From: Capnocytophaga sp.
Lineage (GTDB): Bacteria; Bacteroidota; Bacteroidia; Flavobacteriales; Flavobacteriaceae
Assembly (NCBI RefSeq): GCF_030532915.1
Contig: NZ_JAUNKD010000002.1
Coordinates: forward strand, 80,810 to 144,809
Direction of reading: 5' to 3'
DNA: 64,000 nucleotides
Position 1 is the first letter of the stretch, and every line of letters starts with the position of its first letter. Below the pieces are notes generated by a model, which saw only the letters and a list, made by a program, of their open reading frames with translations, did not search any database and had not been told where the DNA came from. The position numbers and the translations under genes were made by a program. Of the stretch, positions 27,110-36,643 are shown piece by piece.

Positions 27110-28018
27110 CTAAAACCGAAATTTATACTCCAAATTGGCAATAAAATGGCGTGTTAATCCATCAGGACGCACTTTTCGGGCAATAAAAGGCATTCCGGCA
27201 TTGAGTTGAAGGCTATTTTTTGCATTAAATTGGTAGTCAAGATAGATATTTCCGTTTAGCGTAAGCCCTTTTGAACCTAAAATAGCTTGTTTTTCGTCCG
27301 AAATATTGGTAAAATAATCGTTTGTAAGGTGATAAACGGGTAAAACACTTGGCGTAAAGGTCAGTTTATTGGTCAACGAAATCGGGTAAGAAACTCGAAA
27401 CAAAATATCGCTACTTCGCTTGTAATTTCGGGTGGAATGGAATTTTTTCAAAAGCTCATTGGTCTGTATTTCAGCTAAAAATTCGTTTTTATTCTGCAAA
27501 ACAGGCTGTTGCCAAGCAAAAACAAGGTGTAATTTACGGATTTGATAACTAAGTGCCACTATCACATCAAGCGACCCTAAACTGGACTGGTAATCCATTG
27601 GAAGTGAAAGATTTTGGTATTTTTTATTTCCGTCAGAAAGCGGAATTTTTGTCCCCAACGTGAAGCCCAGCCGTTCAGTAAGCTGATAATTTCCTGAAAG
27701 TAAAACATCTGAAAGCCCGAAAGAATGGATTCCGTTTCCGTTTTGGGCAATCGACGTTAATCTTACATCAAAACTCACTTTTTCTGAAAATTGCCGATTG
27801 TATTCCAGATAATTTCCCCAGACATTCACGTCCTTATCTCCTTCCCCGAAGAAAAAACCTGCCTTGATTTGATTCTTCACAGGCTCCAATCGTTCCCAAA
27901 AATTTACGGGTTTCGCTTTGTTAATAGTACAAAATCCGGCATCGCTACATCCTTGTGAAACAGCAGTTTGACAAAAAACAATCGCCATCAAAAAACTATA
28001 AAAACCAATTTTGTGCAT
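27110..28018 (-). CDS. Predicted outer-membrane beta-barrel protein
   Basis: The 302-residue protein has a signal peptide ending near TAVSQ, then a short Cys-containing segment GCSDAGFCT typical of a Bacteroidota family of predicted transporters. The rest consists of alternating amphipathic strands (e.g. LNGNIYLDYQFNAKNSLQLNAGMPFI) ending in an aromatic residue (LEYKFRF), as expected for a barrel. It lies 143 bases upstream of the YeeE pair on the same strand, so a role in passage of sulfur compounds across the outer membrane is possible but only inferred. Confidence 0.7.
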   Translation of the reverse strand: MHKIGFYSFLMAIVFCQTAVSQGCSDAGFCTINKAKPVNFWERLEPVKNQIKAGFFFGEGDKDVNVWGNYLEYNRQFSEKVSFDVRLTSIAQNGNGIHSFGLSDVLLSGNYQLTERLGFTLGTKIPLSDGNKKYQNLSLPMDYQSSLGSLDVIVALSYQIRKLHLVFAWQQPVLQNKNEFLAEIQTNELLKKFHSTRNYKRSSDILFRVSYPISLTNKLTFTPSVLPVYHLTNDYFTNISDEKQAILGSKGLTLNGNIYLDYQFNAKNSLQLNAGMPFIARKVRPDGLTRHFIANLEYKFRF

Positions 28019-28191
28019 AATTTCAATCTTAATTTATGATGAATTAGTCGGGAAATTTTAAAAATCCTGACATTTTACGAACAAAATTTTCAGGCAAAAG
28101 TCCAATTTTTACAACAAAGCCAAAAAATTAGTATCTTTGTAAATCAATTTGGAATATATTTTTTGCGAGCTACATTATTAATAACAAAAAT

Positions 28192-29229
28192 ATGAAAAAT
28201 ATCGAAACACTCAAAAAACTTTTTGACAAAGCGCAATCAGACTATCCAACAATTAAAAAGAATATTGAAAATCAAATAGTTCGTTGGTTTTGGACAAACG
28301 GACAATGGTTTGAGTTAGAGCCTTTTTATTTTGAAAAACACAGCTATGTTACACGAGGCGAAATTTTACCTCAAAAACCCGATGATTTTCAGGACTCTCT
28401 CTGGCAATATGGCGTTAATTCCAAGAACGAAATTATTGTGGAACGGGAAATGACCGAAACGGAAAACGACTATTATGAAACTTTTTATATTCACTCTGAC
28501 AATCAAATACTTTGCTATCGATTTGATTGTGAAAATAGTAAAAAAATTTACAGCGTTAAGCTATTTTTATACGAAAATTCACTTCTAAAAAACAGCTATG
28601 CCGTTTTTGAAAGCGGTGTTTTTTGTCAAGACATTCTTTTGTACGAAAATCAAAAATTAGTTGCCAAAAAAACCGAATCAGAAATGTTACACGGCGAAAA
28701 ATTTAACCAACACGAAACCTATTCGTATGACGAAAACGGGCAATTGCAAAGCATCAAAGAGGGTAATTTTGTGTGGTATGAAAGACCTTGCGAAAAATCG
28801 TTACGCTCCAAACTCACCGCTCAATTGCACGAAAAAATAACACCTCTTATAAAACAAACCATTGAAAACCAAGCACCTAAAGAACTGCTTTATTGCATTA
28901 ATTTAAGCTATCGCTCTAACGATTTATTACCGCCATTGGTGGGATTTGGCACGCAAGCTGACCGTGAAAAATGGTTAAAAAACAAGTTTCATCACGATAT
29001 AACTTGGGATGTTGCGCACTACACCCATTTTTCGGAAATACAACTCAATGAGGAAGTTACGGACTTACTCCGACTTTTCCATCAGGAAACAAATCAAAGC
29101 GTAAAATTCTTATCAGCCATACAAATCATTTCGGAATGTGTAAAATCTTTAAAAGTTGATTTACAAGATTTTTCTATCAAAAAAACCGATGATTTTGTGG
29201 TGGGAATGAGTTGCTTTGGTGCGTCTTAA
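28192..29229 (+). CDS. Hypothetical protein of unknown function
   Basis: The 345-residue protein has no signal peptide or membrane segment. The middle contains MORN/YD-like beta segments (HETYSYDENGQLQSIKEGNFVWYE), and the C-terminal part is helical with TQADREKWLKNKFHHD. I do not recognise a family. A TATCTTTG at 28132-28139 is its likely -7 element. It is followed closely by an Imm26-type gene, and such anonymous genes often accompany immunity clusters, but no toxin gene is evident here. Confidence 0.55.
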   Translation: MKNIETLKKLFDKAQSDYPTIKKNIENQIVRWFWTNGQWFELEPFYFEKHSYVTRGEILPQKPDDFQDSLWQYGVNSKNEIIVEREMTETENDYYETFYIHSDNQILCYRFDCENSKKIYSVKLFLYENSLLKNSYAVFESGVFCQDILLYENQKLVAKKTESEMLHGEKFNQHETYSYDENGQLQSIKEGNFVWYERPCEKSLRSKLTAQLHEKITPLIKQTIENQAPKELLYCINLSYRSNDLLPPLVGFGTQADREKWLKNKFHHDITWDVAHYTHFSEIQLNEEVTDLLRLFHQETNQSVKFLSAIQIISECVKSLKVDLQDFSIKKTDDFVVGMSCFGAS

Positions 29230-29314
29230 TCTTTTTAATCCATACGACAAATCAGACATTCACAAAAAAATAAGCAAAAAAATCGTATTTTTGCGAAACA
29301 CAAACCAGAAAACA

Positions 29315-30475
29315 ATGTACGAACTAAACAACGAGCAACGCCGTTATTTCGGACTTGAACCCATTGAAGCTCACTGGGATAGAGTCATTTTTAAGGGCGA
29401 CCAGTACCGCCCTGAGAGCATTTTGTATTTTGAGGGTGACACCATCAAACGCCACATCATTTCCACCAAAACGGAGTACAAGGAGGCTCACTACGACGAA
29501 CAAACGCGGCATCGCGAGGTGCTTTTGCCCAAAACCACACGCGGAAAAGAGCAAAAACTCAACGCCTCCACCTTTGAAAAACGCTCACCCATAGGCGTTT
29601 ATCTCTCGGTGGACGAATACGGCGACCTGGTGATAGGGAGCGTCACTTCGCAAATTTCCTTTTACCGCAGATTGTGGGAAAAACCCGTGCAAAAAGGGCA
29701 AAACCCAACTGATTTAATCGAGGAATTTATCCGAAATTCGCCTGAAAATCATTTTGAAGAAATCGAAAAATTTAAGCAACAAAAACGCCAAAATTTGAAA
29801 TTCAAAAAAGGCGATTATTTTTGTTTTAAGCTCAATCGCACCGAATTTGGCTTCGGAAGGATTTTGATGAACATCGATAAACTTCGGAAAACCAACATAT
29901 TACCACTCGACCACCGTCTGTTTTCGCTGATGGGAAAACCTGTGCTGGTAGAATTGTTCGTGTTTGCTTCGCCTGACAAAAATGTATCGATTAACCTCCT
30001 GAAAACCAAAGATGTTATGCCTGTTTCGGTGATGATGGACAATGCTTTTTTCTATGGCGAATACGAGATTTTTGACCACGAACCGATTCCCGATGAGGCG
30101 TATGACTTTCCGATGTCGTTTTATTTTGGCGAGGCGTTCACCGGTTTGCAATGGGGCTTGATTGAGTTGGAAATGGATATGCACCTATTTAAAAAATTGG
30201 CTTCCAGTGAATTAAAACAAGCCATAGAAGAAAATCAGTTTGTGAATAACTCCATCGGATTTGCCCCTGCGTATGATAATTTTCACATTTTGAATGCCTT
30301 GCAAGGTATTGAAATTGACCCTGAACATTGGCTATGGAAAGAGGATTTGCGAAACCCGAAATGGCAACAAATCCGCAATGAAATTTTAACTATTTTTAAG
30401 TTAAATCCTGCGGAAAATTATGCCGAAAATTGCAAAAAATTAGGCGTTTTGCTACCCAGTGAAATCGCTGTGTAG
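29315..30475 (+). CDS. Imm26 domain protein
   Basis: The 386-residue protein starts at the ATG at 29315 (MYELNNEQRRYFGLEPI), 22 bases after a TATTTTTG promoter element at 29286-29293; the frame is open further upstream but overlaps the preceding gene. Residues ~155-250 (FKKGDYFCFKLNRTEFGFGRIL..) match the Immunity protein 26 fold, a small beta domain found in polymorphic-toxin immunity loci. The N-terminal half (DRVIFKGDQYRPESILYFEGD) is not assigned. Immunity function is inferred from the domain alone. Confidence 0.65.
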   Translation: MYELNNEQRRYFGLEPIEAHWDRVIFKGDQYRPESILYFEGDTIKRHIISTKTEYKEAHYDEQTRHREVLLPKTTRGKEQKLNASTFEKRSPIGVYLSVDEYGDLVIGSVTSQISFYRRLWEKPVQKGQNPTDLIEEFIRNSPENHFEEIEKFKQQKRQNLKFKKGDYFCFKLNRTEFGFGRILMNIDKLRKTNILPLDHRLFSLMGKPVLVELFVFASPDKNVSINLLKTKDVMPVSVMMDNAFFYGEYEIFDHEPIPDEAYDFPMSFYFGEAFTGLQWGLIELEMDMHLFKKLASSELKQAIEENQFVNNSIGFAPAYDNFHILNALQGIEIDPEHWLWKEDLRNPKWQQIRNEILTIFKLNPAENYAENCKKLGVLLPSEIAV

Positions 30476-30618
30476 AGAGTTTATTAAGAATCAACATATT
30501 ATATATTTTATTTGATAATCAATAATATATAAATCAGAGAACATTTTATCATAACCCCAAAAAATCATTTTTGTTACAAAATGCTTCTGTTATCATTTTT
30601 CATAAATTTCGTAAAAAT

Positions 30619-32187
30619 ATGCCTGAAATGGATTTTACAATATTGACAACCGCAGGAAACATCGCATTTTACGAAAGTTGCGAGGTTACCGAAATATTTC
30701 TATACCGAAAAAGCAACAACGAAATATTCAATTTCTTTACCATAGCCGTTTTTGAAGAAAAACCCTATAACGGACTGAATGAATGCTTTTTAGGCAATCG
30801 AATTTCTGTAAATAACGATTTTGGAATGGGCATCAAGCGATATTGGCTCACCCTTGAAGAGGCTACTGCGAAGTGCCACTCGCTCAAAACCCAAAACAAA
30901 TGGAATGGCGACAATATACATTCAACTCATTATGAACAACTTAAATACTTGCCCAAGCAATACATTCCTTCTGCTGAAGGAAACAGAATAAATAAAATTC
31001 TAAAAAATAACTACCACAGCGGTTCGTATATCATTGAATTTTTTAACGAAACGAAAGAAAGCGTTGATTTTCTACTAAAAACAGAAGTCATAAATAAGTT
31101 CAACAATATTTGCGAAAAGATAAAAGAGGAAATTCCGATTGACCTTTCCGTGGTTCGAGACCGAATCGGCAACTTTATTTTTCAGTTTCCCATCACTATA
31201 ATTGACATTGATTCAAAGGCACTTAGCACTTGGAACGGCGTTGAAATTCGTTTTGCTTGGCACAATGCTATTACCTCAATACCTGACTGTTTGGTGCAGG
31301 TTGAATCGGTTTTTGACCAAAACTATACGGGAGCAACCATCGAAAATTACAACAAAACCGAAAGCCAAAAAATTTATGTCGGGAACCTTGACCAAACAAG
31401 TCATATCAAAATTTGGCGTAATGACCCTTCATTATTATTATGCTCACACAAAGGAAATTACATTCGTAATTTTAATCTCAGCACAGCAATCATTCTTCCC
31501 GAAACAAGGATTTTTGAAATTGATGGCGAAATGCAAAAAGTGAAAGTATCAAATCGCCACAAAAACGAAAGAAAAGAAGCTAAAATAGATTATGTAACAC
31601 ACATAAACAGCAATCTTTATGACCAAGAAAAGCAACAATTGGAACGAAATTTATCGTTCAAACAATATAAAAAAGGAAGCGATAACGCTTTGGAAGATTT
31701 GCAAAAACTCATTCGGGATAAAGACGAAAATGGCGTTTATTTGTGGGATCCGTATTTGAGTCCGACAGACATTTTCAAAACGCTGTTTCATTCACAAACA
31801 GCAGGTGTTCCTTTACGGGCAATAGGCGCTGTAAATGAGAATATTAAAAAAGTTTATAACCAAAAAAGCAAAACTGCTGCCGAGATTATTTCAGGCTACA
31901 AATCCGTGCTGGACAACCCAAAACACAATAATTTTCAGCTAAATCTGGAATTTAGGGTGCAGCATTCAAATTACGGCTGGGATTTTCATGACCGTTTTCT
32001 CATTTTTCCGAGCAGTAAGCTAAAAAAACCGCAGGTGTATTCACTTGGCACTTCAATTAATTCGTATGGAAAAACACATCACATTTTACAGGAAGTTTCT
32101 CACTCTCAACCTATTATAGATGCTTTTAATGAACTGTGGGATAGCTTAAATCATAAAAATTGTTTGGTATGGAAATTCCCGAAATAA
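30619..32187 (+). CDS. PLD-like protein, resembles VPA1262 family
   Basis: The 522-residue protein starts at the ATG at 30619 (MPEMDFTILTT); an upstream frame extension begins with TTG. The N-terminal region (MGIKRYWLTLEEATAK) and middle (SHIKIWRNDPSLLL; ILPETRIFEIDG) recall the VPA1262 family as I remember it. The C-terminal third looks like a phospholipase-D fold: VYLWDPYLSPTDIFKTL, then HDRFLIFP and YSLGTSINSYGK, which could supply one half of an HxK/HxD-type active site, though a full HKD motif is not present. The next gene overlaps it by 19 bases, implying a coupled pair. A nuclease role in defence is an inference. Confidence 0.55.
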   Translation: MPEMDFTILTTAGNIAFYESCEVTEIFLYRKSNNEIFNFFTIAVFEEKPYNGLNECFLGNRISVNNDFGMGIKRYWLTLEEATAKCHSLKTQNKWNGDNIHSTHYEQLKYLPKQYIPSAEGNRINKILKNNYHSGSYIIEFFNETKESVDFLLKTEVINKFNNICEKIKEEIPIDLSVVRDRIGNFIFQFPITIIDIDSKALSTWNGVEIRFAWHNAITSIPDCLVQVESVFDQNYTGATIENYNKTESQKIYVGNLDQTSHIKIWRNDPSLLLCSHKGNYIRNFNLSTAIILPETRIFEIDGEMQKVKVSNRHKNERKEAKIDYVTHINSNLYDQEKQQLERNLSFKQYKKGSDNALEDLQKLIRDKDENGVYLWDPYLSPTDIFKTLFHSQTAGVPLRAIGAVNENIKKVYNQKSKTAAEIISGYKSVLDNPKHNNFQLNLEFRVQHSNYGWDFHDRFLIFPSSKLKKPQVYSLGTSINSYGKTHHILQEVSHSQPIIDAFNELWDSLNHKNCLVWKFPK

Positions 32188-33638
32188 TTGTTAATCAGGC
32201 ATTAAGATATGATTCTACTTCGGTTCACACAGAATTGGTGTACATCTTGCAAAAACTTGATAATGTGGCTATTAAATATTTCATCAATAAGCAAGAAAAC
32301 GACACGATATGGACTGTTAATAATGAAATCCGAAGCCTCATCTCCAAAAACATCAACTCTATACAACTAAATGATAATGAGATTATTAACTCTATTTCAC
32401 AGATTATTGTGACAACCGCACAATATTTTCGGAAAGGCATTTTGGAGACTGATATAAAGGCTATATTGATTTTTTTAAACCTGAATGCGTATTTACGAAT
32501 AAATATAGACAATTATTTAATAACCAATAATTTACATAAAAATAATATCGAATCACTCGCCAAAAAAATAACACAAACTTTAAAAGAATTTAACTTTTCA
32601 GTAGAGATATTAGCCGAGGCCCCTTTGTGGGAAAAGGAAATTTTTGACGATTTTCAAAACGGATTTTCAGAAGATAACATTTCAAAAACATATCGGTTTA
32701 TAACTTGCGTTGAGCACAGTGGCACAGGATTTTATCTTAATTTTTTCACTGAAAATCTCATTTTATTTCTGCATAAAATTCACTTTAAAAGTTTTGTGAA
32801 TACACTATCACTCTTACAAAATCCGATTGAGTGCACTTGTTATTTACAACTTTTTAACAAAGAAATATTGTTAAAAATAGCCAACGAACCAAATTTAACC
32901 AACAAATGGTTGAATTTTGAATTTATTCGCCAAATCACCGAAAAAGAAAACCTACAAATAATTGATTCAGAAGTGATAAGCGTAAAAAATATTCTTGAAC
33001 GGATTGGCAGAAATGATTTTAATTTTTTAAGACAAACGGCAGTGTATTTTCGTGGAAATCGATTGGTTAATGCTGCCTTAGGGGCATTACTAAGTTCCTG
33101 CGAAAACACTAAAATTGAAGCAATTACAACTGATTTTTCAGTAAATCAGCACCACTCAAACGCCAAGGCCAGAAACGAATTTTTGCGTTATTTTGAAAGA
33201 TTTGCCACCGCCGAACAATTTACATTTTTACTTGAACGCATATTTGAAAAATGGAAACATTGTGTGAAAGATATTTTGGCAGAAAATAAATTTCAAAATG
33301 AGATTTTATTTACCGATTTTTCAAGTTATATCATTAAACATCATACACTTAAAACAAACAATGAAGAGTTGCTTTCACTGATGAAAAGCTTGATGGACAA
33401 AATTGAAAACCTTGATTTAGAGTGGTTTTCTTCAAGTTGCAATCAATTAACAAAATTTCACATTTATCATTCACAATTGCACTTACTCACATTTGTATAT
33501 AAGAATAAAAATTTAAACGATATTGAAACCGCAAATAAATACAACAAACTAATTTCCAACAACATACAGCTTTTACGCTACACCTCAACTGATACAAGAA
33601 TTCATTTCCAAAAAGGAAAAGAAAATATGGAGAAATAG
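32169..33638 (+). CDS. Hypothetical helical partner of the PLD-like protein
   Basis: The 489-residue protein starts at the ATG at 32169 (MEIPEIIVNQ), inside the end of the preceding gene, so translation is probably coupled. It is strongly helical, Asn/Lys/Ile/Leu-rich and has no signal peptide or recognisable domain. Internal hydrophobic patches (IKAILIFLNLNAYLRINI; LYLNFFTENLILFLHKI-like) are amphipathic rather than membrane spans. Codon use is very AT-rich, more so than in the flanking housekeeping genes, suggesting transfer. Its role is unknown; genetic coupling suggests a complex with the upstream product. Confidence 0.6.
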   Translation: MEIPEIIVNQALRYDSTSVHTELVYILQKLDNVAIKYFINKQENDTIWTVNNEIRSLISKNINSIQLNDNEIINSISQIIVTTAQYFRKGILETDIKAILIFLNLNAYLRINIDNYLITNNLHKNNIESLAKKITQTLKEFNFSVEILAEAPLWEKEIFDDFQNGFSEDNISKTYRFITCVEHSGTGFYLNFFTENLILFLHKIHFKSFVNTLSLLQNPIECTCYLQLFNKEILLKIANEPNLTNKWLNFEFIRQITEKENLQIIDSEVISVKNILERIGRNDFNFLRQTAVYFRGNRLVNAALGALLSSCENTKIEAITTDFSVNQHHSNAKARNEFLRYFERFATAEQFTFLLERIFEKWKHCVKDILAENKFQNEILFTDFSSYIIKHHTLKTNNEELLSLMKSLMDKIENLDLEWFSSSCNQLTKFHIYHSQLHLLTFVYKNKNLNDIETANKYNKLISNNIQLLRYTSTDTRIHFQKGKENMEK

Positions 33639-33818
33639 TCCATTTTTTAACATTTAAAACAAACAGCAAAATTATTTTATTATACTATTGATTTTCAACA
33701 ACATACCCAAAAGAAAATGTTTTCATTACGACAAAAAACAAAGTTTTTTGAATAACAATTTGTTATTTTGCTCAAAACGTCTTATTTTTGCACCTCTTTT
33801 TAGAGATTTTAAGTCTGT

Positions 33819-34268
33819 ATGAGTTTACAAAATAAGGTAATGGAGGCTTTGAAAGAAGCGATGAAAGCCAAAGACACAGTGGCTTTGGAATCATTACGAG
33901 CCATAAAATCAGCTATTTTGCTGGCTAAAACCGAAGCAGGGGCCTCTGACGAACTTTCAGAAGCTGATGAATTGAAAATTTTGCAACGTTTGGTAAAGCA
34001 ACGCAATGATAGTGCCACCCTTTACGCATCGCAAGAGCGCAATGATTTGGCAGAACCTGAATTGGCACAAATAGCTGTTATTGAGCGCTTTTTACCCAAA
34101 CAACTTTCGGAAGATGAAGTTACAACCGAAGTTTCGGCAATTATCACCAAGGTAGGCGCTTCAACAATGAAAGATATGGGAAAAGTAATGGACATTGCTA
34201 CACAACAATTAACGGGCAAGGCCGATGGTAAACTCATCGCAACTGTTGTAAAAAAATTATTATCATAA
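33819..34268 (+). CDS. GatB/YqeY domain protein
   Basis: The 149-residue protein is a stand-alone GatB/YqeY domain: helical N-terminus (MSLQNKVMEALKEAMKAKDTVALESLRAIKSAI), LVKQRNDSATLYASQERNDLAEPELAQI and the conserved IERFLPKQLSEDEV. The C-terminal region MGKVMDIATQQLTGKADGKLI matches the tRNA-binding tail domain of GatB. Stand-alone members may help tRNA-dependent amidation, but this is not proven. A TATTTTTG at 33783-33790 is the -7 element. The tRNA-Arg gene follows 12 bases downstream and may be transcribed from the same promoter. Confidence 0.93.
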   Translation: MSLQNKVMEALKEAMKAKDTVALESLRAIKSAILLAKTEAGASDELSEADELKILQRLVKQRNDSATLYASQERNDLAEPELAQIAVIERFLPKQLSEDEVTTEVSAIITKVGASTMKDMGKVMDIATQQLTGKADGKLIATVVKKLLS

Positions 34269-34280
34269 GAATTCTTTTTA

Positions 34281-34354
34281 GGCTGCGTAGTTCAACTGGA
34301 TAGAATATCAGATTTCGGCTCTGAGGGTTGGGGGTTCGAATCCCTCCGCGGTCA
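34281..34354 (+). tRNA. tRNA-Arg(TCG)
   Basis: A 74-nt cloverleaf can be drawn: acceptor GGCTGCG/CGCGGTC (two G-T pairs), D-arm GTTC..GAAT, anticodon stem TCAGA/TCTGA with loop TTTCGGC (anticodon TCG) and T-arm with loop TTCGAAT. CCA is not encoded. The discriminator is A. Its 3' end borders the integrase gene region, as expected for an integration site. The gene is intact. Confidence 0.92.
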
Positions 34355-34370
34355 CAAGGAACATATTTTT

Positions 34371-34414
34371 GGCTCAATAAACTTAGTAATTAACTGATTT
34401 ATTGAGCCATTTTT
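34371..34414 (+). terminator. Terminator after tRNA-Arg
   Basis: GGCTCAATAAA (34371-34381) and TTTATTGAGCC (34398-34408) are perfect 11-base arms followed by a short T run. Confidence 0.8.
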
Positions 34415-34445
34415 AAAAACAAAAAAGTGGCTCTTGCCACAAAAC

Positions 34446-34472
34446 TTGCCACAAAAATTTTTCTTGTGGCAA
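34446..34472. repeat. Inverted repeat upstream of the integrase
   Basis: TTGCCACAA (34446-34454) and TTGTGGCAA (34464-34472) are perfect arms 9 bases apart, and TTGCCACA-like sequence also precedes them near 34434. It lies between the tRNA and the integrase start, where arm-type integrase or excisionase sites would be expected; this role is inferred. A tRNA-end duplication (attR) was not found within the window. Confidence 0.45.
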
Positions 34473-34573
34473 ACGTTAAAAATGGTTTCAATTTTTCAAA
34501 AACATTTGAAAAAATGAAACACCAATTCTTTGTTGACACGAAAGGGTTACAGCTGGTTAAAAAGTTAGTAACT

Positions 34574-35683
34574 ATGAATGTCAAAATTTACCGCCGTGAT
34601 TATGTGAACAAACACGGCTTGTTCCCCATTTATCTATTGATTACCTCACAAGGCAAACGCATTCGTGAGCGGTTGGGTGTGGAAGTTCGTCCCGAAGACT
34701 GGGACGAAAAAAACGGCAGACTCAAAAAGTCCGCCCAAAATGCGGTCGAATACAATCTGATTATCGACAACGTTTTGAAGAAAATCACCCATATCCGAAC
34801 CGAATATCACCTGAATGACAAAGCCTTAACGTTGGAAAAATTGGTCGAAGAATACAACAACGCTTCGTCCAACACTTGTTTTGTTGCCTTTATGGAAAAA
34901 TACGTAGAGCAGCAGAACATCAAACCCGGTTCCCTTCGGAAAGAAAAATCACGCATCGCCAAAATCAAGCGTTTTCAAAAGGAAATTCCCTTTTCGCAAA
35001 TCACCATTGAGTGGGTAGAACGCTACAAAAACTATATGGCAAAGGAATGTAAAAACAACGCCAATACGATTGATTCCAACCTAAAAACGCTTAAAAAATA
35101 CTTACATATCGCTGAAAAATACGGCATTCGGCTCAATTTGGATACGGACGATATAAAAACCCGCACCCACCGAAGCAACCGCGTGAATTTGAGTTTCGCC
35201 GAATTGGACAAACTCAAAGAGTTCTATTTTTCAAGCTATATCAATCCGCGGTTAAAATTGCCGTTGGGATATTTCCTATTTTCCTGTTATACAGGGCTTC
35301 GAATCAACGAAGTTAAAAAATTGAAGCGGGAAACTATCGGCAAAACCATTACCTTTACGTCCGATAAAACAAGCAAAACTAATACCATTCCGCTCAATAA
35401 TTCGGCTCGGAGCTTCGTGGAGCATTATCCCGATTTGTTCGTCAAATGGATTTCTGAACAGAAGATGAACGATTACATCCGTGAGGCGGTCAATATTGTC
35501 GGTATCCGCAAGCGTGTGAGCTTTCATACGGCACGCCACACCTTTGCTACCAACTATTTACGTAAAGGCGGAAAGGTCGAGGATTTGCAGAAATTCCTTG
35601 ACCATTCAGACATTTCCACGACAATGATTTACGTCCATATCATTGAAAAAGAGCAAATAAACGTGTCGTTGCTGGACGATTAA
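34574..35683 (+). CDS. Tyrosine recombinase / integrase
   Basis: The 369-residue protein starts best at the ATG at 34574 (MNVKIYRRDYVNKHGLFPIYL), the usual start of Bacteroidota phage-type integrases; a longer frame runs upstream. An Arm-DNA-binding domain (about residues 1-80) is followed by a SAM-like core-binding domain (FVAFMEKYVEQQNIKPGSLRKEKSR) and the catalytic domain. The catalytic Arg is in CYTGLRINEVKKL, HxxR in SFHTARHTFATNYL, the second His in FLDHSDISTTMIYVHI with the nucleophilic Tyr in the same segment. Next to tRNA-Arg, it is the expected enzyme for insertion of the neighbouring prophage. Confidence 0.93.
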   Translation: MNVKIYRRDYVNKHGLFPIYLLITSQGKRIRERLGVEVRPEDWDEKNGRLKKSAQNAVEYNLIIDNVLKKITHIRTEYHLNDKALTLEKLVEEYNNASSNTCFVAFMEKYVEQQNIKPGSLRKEKSRIAKIKRFQKEIPFSQITIEWVERYKNYMAKECKNNANTIDSNLKTLKKYLHIAEKYGIRLNLDTDDIKTRTHRSNRVNLSFAELDKLKEFYFSSYINPRLKLPLGYFLFSCYTGLRINEVKKLKRETIGKTITFTSDKTSKTNTIPLNNSARSFVEHYPDLFVKWISEQKMNDYIREAVNIVGIRKRVSFHTARHTFATNYLRKGGKVEDLQKFLDHSDISTTMIYVHIIEKEQINVSLLDD

Positions 35684-36567
35684 AAATACAACCCACTTTT
35701 TTTAGCAATCACCGCCCTTGGTTCGATTTCTGTTTTGGCAAAACACGGAAATTCATCGGGGCTGTTTTTCAGTAGCGTAAGCAAACTTTCGGTGTATTGC
35801 TTGGCTTTTGAAAGAAATTCCGCTCGCAAATGCAACAAGTCGTTTTGCTCCAACAATTGTGATTTTTGCCACGGCAATTGCTCCCACTGAATGACGATTG
35901 CCGACTTGGTAAAGGTCAGTCCTGCCGTCAAAATGGCATCGGCAAGGGTGTAGTAAGCCGTTATTTTCTTTAAGAAAAACAGCGCTTTCTCATTGGTTTT
36001 CAAGTTTTCAAGCGTGCAATTGGGCAACTGATTGGCTAAATACAAATGCCACACATCGTCCATCAACGGAATGAGCTTCAAAAACACCTCGTACGAATCG
36101 CCAATGGGGTAAATCTTTGAAAATTCAAAGGGCGAAGCAAATAGCGTACGTTGTATTTCGTTGTAAATCGGCAACTTATCTTTGAGTTCCGACTGTTGCA
36201 ACTCAAAAACGGCATCGTTCAAGGCTCGGTCGCCAATGGCAATGGCATTCAGCCCGTAATCCCGAATGTCCCACCAAGGCGACCGCTCCGTTTTGCCGTC
36301 TGAAAACGTATTTGTTCCCGTATTGGAAAGGTGCATTTTCAAAAACGGAATCGACAAGGCAACCGCGTAATTGGCTGTGGCTCTTTTTATCCGCTCCCAA
36401 ACAGAAGGGGCTTGCTTGTCGTCTGTGAGCAAGGAAAGTATTTCCTTCCCTACGAAAGGCAAAATCTTATCACTTAAAGCCTGCTCAATATATGGCTTTA
36501 ATGTCTTAATATCCAATTGTTTGGATACATTAATATGGGCTTTTATTTCGTCTATATTGTCAAACAT
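35680..36567 (-). CDS. DUF6712 phage protein
   Basis: The 295-residue protein is soluble and helical, with ALSDKILPFVGKEILSLL and RIKRATANYAVALSIPFLKM at the start, as in DUF6712 proteins, which lie in structural regions of Bacteroidota prophages. The exact virion role is unknown. Its stop overlaps the convergent integrase stop by four bases. It is the last gene on the minus strand of the prophage and no longer adjoins its usual structural neighbours, because toxin-antitoxin genes lie between. Confidence 0.7.
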   Translation of the reverse strand: MFDNIDEIKAHINVSKQLDIKTLKPYIEQALSDKILPFVGKEILSLLTDDKQAPSVWERIKRATANYAVALSIPFLKMHLSNTGTNTFSDGKTERSPWWDIRDYGLNAIAIGDRALNDAVFELQQSELKDKLPIYNEIQRTLFASPFEFSKIYPIGDSYEVFLKLIPLMDDVWHLYLANQLPNCTLENLKTNEKALFFLKKITAYYTLADAILTAGLTFTKSAIVIQWEQLPWQKSQLLEQNDLLHLRAEFLSKAKQYTESLLTLLKNSPDEFPCFAKTEIEPRAVIAKKSGLYF

Positions 36568-36643
36568 AATGTAATGGATTATTTTTTTGACAAAATACGG
36601 AAATAAAAAAAGTCCCCGAAAGGACTTGTTTTTTTATTTGAAT

